Source: DASWZN01 sp036404435 | Lineage (GTDB): Bacteria > Acidobacteriota > Terriglobia > Bryobacterales > Bryobacteraceae | NCBI GenBank assembly: GCA_036404435.1 | Contig: DASWZN010000015.1 | Coordinates: 124,001 to 188,000, forward strand | Direction: 5' to 3' | Length of the DNA stretch: 64,000 bases | Shown: positions 61,688 to 64,000 of the stretch, one piece after another | Layout of the letters: each line of letters starts with the position of its first letter | Numbering within the stretch: position 1 is the stretch's first letter | Notes under the pieces: generated by a model | Database searches by the model: none | Told to the model about the DNA's origin: nothing | The model's input: only the letters and a program-made list of their open reading frames with translations | Position numbers and translations under genes: made by a program

Positions 61688-62812
61688 CTATTCCACTTCA
61701 CGCGGTGCCGTGTAGCCGCCCTTGGCGATGATCGTGTACTTGATGGGCTTGTTGTTCTCGGTGATTTTGAGAGGCTCACCGGTGGCCGGATTCACCAGCT
61801 CCACCTTGAGTTTGCGGAAAGAGCCGTCGCGCGCCTGGTTGGACGGGTTGTACGCCAGGCTGTACTGGTTGCGGAGGGCCTGCGCAATCGCCCGGAAGAT
61901 GCCCGGGAACTCCCCTTCGAAGCGCGGCAGAAACACCTGCCCGCCGGTTTCGCGCGTGAACGTGTTGAGCGTGTTATCGGCCTGCAGCCAGTCCATCTCC
62001 GTGGGTCCGCTCACTTGGCCCTCCATCATGATGCGAACCGCCTGGCCAATCCCTATGGCGTAGATCGGGACTCCGGCGTTCTGAAGGATCTTGCGGGTCT
62101 TATCGAGGGTCAGCTTGCTAAAAGTGTCTATGCCGGAGGTGATCGTAACGATGGCCTTGCGGCCCTCGATGGAGCTCATTCGCTGGGCCGTGTCCGTAAG
62201 CGCGTCGTAAAAATTCGCTTCCGAGAAGGCCGGAATCTGAAGGCGCCGCATCGCTTCCATGGCCTCGCGTCTGTCCTGGGTGAAATCGCAGAGGATCTCC
62301 GGGTGCATGTCGTAGGCAATGATGGCGACGTAGTCCTCCTGCTTGAGCGACTCCAGAAAGCCCCAGGAAGCCTGGAGGGTTTGGTACCAGGTCCGGGTCC
62401 AGTAAGACTGCCAGCGGTTGCTGAACTCGATCACCATGGCCACGGTCATGGGCGCCTCGCCCATGCTGAAGTTGGTTACCTGCTGCGGCACTCCGTCTTC
62501 GAGCACCCGGAAGTTACCGCGGGGAATGTTGGGGATGAAGCGGCCCTTGTTGTCGAGCACGGCGACGTCGACCGTTACCGCCGTGACATTGCTCTTGAAA
62601 CTGGGCGTGCCTGCGGCCGGAATGTCCTTTTTTTCGAACTTGGAAGGAATCTTGGGGCCTTCGGCCGGCTCGGTCGATGTGGTGCTGTTGCGCGGACGGG
62701 CGACCGTCTCGCTGCCTTCCTTCGCAGGTCCCTGGTCCTGGCCGGCGAGCGTGGCGAGACCGGCGGTCAGGCACACTGCGAGCGGAATGACGATAATCCT
62801 GGAGATTCTCAT
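61688..62812 (-). CDS. Secreted VWFA-domain protein of acidobacterial type
   Basis: About 374 residues with an N-terminal signal (MRISRIIVIPLAVCLTAGLATLA). A small beta domain (VTVDVAVLDNKGRFIPNIPRG and NFRVLEDG in pieces) precedes the von Willebrand A domain: the MIDAS-like strand is TVAMVIEFSNRW, with RKAIVTITSGID and GVPIYAIGIGQ later. The first MIDAS residues read EFSNR instead of DxSxS, so metal binding is uncertain. The plan is that of the VWFA-related proteins expanded in Acidobacteria, of unknown function. The ATG is preferred to an upstream GTG. Confidence 0.85.
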   Translation of the reverse strand: MRISRIIVIPLAVCLTAGLATLAGQDQGPAKEGSETVARPRNSTTSTEPAEGPKIPSKFEKKDIPAAGTPSFKSNVTAVTVDVAVLDNKGRFIPNIPRGNFRVLEDGVPQQVTNFSMGEAPMTVAMVIEFSNRWQSYWTRTWYQTLQASWGFLESLKQEDYVAIIAYDMHPEILCDFTQDRREAMEAMRRLQIPAFSEANFYDALTDTAQRMSSIEGRKAIVTITSGIDTFSKLTLDKTRKILQNAGVPIYAIGIGQAVRIMMEGQVSGPTEMDWLQADNTLNTFTRETGGQVFLPRFEGEFPGIFRAIAQALRNQYSLAYNPSNQARDGSFRKLKVELVNPATGEPLKITENNKPIKYTIIAKGGYTAPREVE

Positions 62813-62912
62813 GCGACGCCCCACGCCCCGACTATAGCAAAACCTCTATGCCTCACCATGAGATCTGACGCCACAGGATCAGGCGGCGTTACACCCGGCT
62901 CCGCGCCGGCGG

Positions 62913-63665
62913 TCAGTTCACCCAAGGGCCGCCGCCCGGGCCTCGCTTGCGCAGATACACCTGGAACCTGCGCCGGGCTCGTTCCATGCGCCAGTTGCGG
63001 TATCCACCGCGCAGCACCGTGAAGGGGCTGAGCAGGCTCACCTTGAACCGAGCCTTCAGGTAGATGTAACCGACAACCATGCCGCCCAGATGGGCTACGT
63101 GGCTCACCCCGCTACCTCCCTGCCACGACCCGATAAAGGCGATTGCCCCGCAGATCATAGCGACGTACTTGGCTTTCATCGGGAAGATGAGCATGAACAG
63201 CATGATGCGGTCCGGATACATGACGGCGTAGGCCAACAGCACGGCCAGGACGGCGCCGGAAGCGCCCAGCGTTGGAATGTCCAGGTCGGGACGGCGCAGA
63301 AGCGCCACCAGAACAACGCAGACGCCCGCGGCGACGCCGCACAGGAAGTAATACCGCAGGAAGCGCGCCGTGCCCCAGTCCCGCTCCAGGTCCATGCCAA
63401 ACATCCACAGACACAGCATGTTGAACACGATGTGCCACACGTTCCCCACGGAGTGCAGGAACATGTAGGTGACCAACTGCCAGATCCAGCCCCGCAGCAC
63501 CAGAGCCGGCACCAGCCAGCCGTAACTGAACCACCCCAGTCCAAACCAGACTCGGAGAACGAAGTCGGCCACGTACACCCCAACATTGACGATCAGCAGC
63601 CATTTCACCGCCGGGGGAAAGTAATACGTGGGTTGCCCGATTGGTCTGTAGCCGGTGCGTTGCAT
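62913..63665 (-). CDS. Rhomboid-family intramembrane serine protease
   Basis: About 250 residues with six to seven membrane helices. The catalytic serine is in the GASGAVLAVLLAY motif and the histidine in VSHVAHLGGMVVGYIY; HIVFNMLCLWMFG is the conserved HxxxN helix. Cleaves membrane proteins within the bilayer. The tail is basic and cytoplasmic (RNWRMERARRRFQVYLRKR). The ATG at QRTGYRPIG is preferred over an in-frame GTG six codons earlier. Confidence 0.92.
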   Translation of the reverse strand: MQRTGYRPIGQPTYYFPPAVKWLLIVNVGVYVADFVLRVWFGLGWFSYGWLVPALVLRGWIWQLVTYMFLHSVGNVWHIVFNMLCLWMFGMDLERDWGTARFLRYYFLCGVAAGVCVVLVALLRRPDLDIPTLGASGAVLAVLLAYAVMYPDRIMLFMLIFPMKAKYVAMICGAIAFIGSWQGGSGVSHVAHLGGMVVGYIYLKARFKVSLLSPFTVLRGGYRNWRMERARRRFQVYLRKRGPGGGPWVN

Positions 63666-63787
63666 GGAAGGCGTGCCCGTCACCGCCAGAATATCAGAAA
63701 CAGCCGGTTGTTTTCGGCGACGGGCTTTGGGCTAAACTGGAGCATGGCGTGGCGTCCCGTCTCCACGCCAGATCAAGGCGGGCGCTT

Positions 63788-64000
63788 TTGATTCGCTGCT
63801 TTCTCGCTGTTCTCATCCTGACAACTTGGATCGTTTCCGGCGTCGCCCGAGGGCAGGAGCGGCCGGAAACGAAGACCGCGAAATCCGCCGGGCCGGGGCA
63901 GCTCGACGCCAGCCCCGCTCTGTTCACCGTCCTGGCGGCGATCAATGCCGTGGGCTACGACGCCGATCGCGAATCCTCATCCAACTCGCCGCTGCGGGAG
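63788..64000 (+). CDS. Start of a secreted hypothetical protein (partial)
   Basis: A TTG-initiated frame open to the window edge: LIRCFLAVLILTTWIVSGVARGQ is a signal peptide, followed by a charged linker and DASPALFTVLAAINAVGYDAD, which resembles the start of a family of exported acidobacterial proteins of unknown function. Only 71 residues are present. It diverges from the rhomboid gene. Confidence 0.6.
   Translation, partial: MIRCFLAVLILTTWIVSGVARGQERPETKTAKSAGPGQLDASPALFTVLAAINAVGYDADRESSSNSPLRE

Overview
The window is GC-rich and very probably chromosomal DNA of an acidobacterium, closest in flavour to the Solibacter/Bryobacter group. This is inferred from gene content: a VWFA-type protein of the kind common in Acidobacteria, an acidobacterial tannase/feruloyl-esterase type enzyme, dense PAS/histidine-kinase genes, and multiheme cytochrome modules. 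No rRNA or other phylogenetic marker is present, so the assignment is tentative.

Region 1 (1-1.7 kb) is the flank: the 3' end of a tannase/feruloyl esterase gene, a solitary HigA-like antitoxin and a small ankyrin-repeat membrane protein. Region 2 (1,713-18,338) is an integrated, probably mobilizable genomic island in a tRNA-Asp gene. A 47-bp perfect direct repeat of the tRNA 3' half bounds it, the intact tRNA-Asp lies at the right end, and a tyrosine recombinase with an excisionase-like partner sits next to it. A relaxase, an RHH accessory protein and a TraK-like protein form the mobilization part. The cargo is a Hen1-Pnkp RNA-repair pair, an operon joining the AbiE toxin-antitoxin pair to a TOTE-type primase-helicase and preceded by a 35-bp perfect palindrome, and a decaying stretch (10.2-14.3 kb) in which three consecutive genes carry frameshifts.

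Region 3 (18.4-33.6 kb) is housekeeping: a PIG-L deacetylase diverging from msrPQ (periplasmic methionine sulfoxide repair), two similar hybrid histidine kinases, a malic enzyme-phosphotransacetylase fusion, and a compact, translationally coupled isc operon (Rrf2/IscR, IscS, IscU, IscA, HscB, HscA, IscX) that lacks the usual ferredoxin. Region 4 (33.6-38.6 kb) is one giant nine-PAS hybrid kinase with a receiver that has lost its phosphoacceptor Asp and a kinase core with a shortened linker.

Region 5 (39.4-49.9 kb) is the most striking block: a tetraheme cytochrome, a dedicated kinase/sigma-54 activator pair, a Cyc2-like fused heme-porin, a monoheme cytochrome, a GltD-like flavoprotein with ferredoxin clusters, a Rieske protein, cytochrome b and a hexaheme cytochrome. 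Together they read as a conduit linking the outer membrane, periplasm, a bc-type complex and a soluble or membrane-attached pyridine-nucleotide/flavin module. GGAATC/GATTCC palindromes precede both the regulator operon and the heme-porin operon.

Region 6 (50-64 kb) holds a serine hydrolase, a two-gene exopolysaccharide module (processive GT2 plus a 1,340-residue deacetylase/hydrolase-like protein), a Fe/Mn superoxide dismutase, an MBL hydrolase, a GH3 enzyme, a single-domain response regulator, a VWFA protein, a rhomboid protease and the start of a secreted protein. A dispersed 22-bp repeat occurs four times in intergenic gaps, and an array of GGCTGAC/GGCCGAT units lies at 60.9-61.1 kb.
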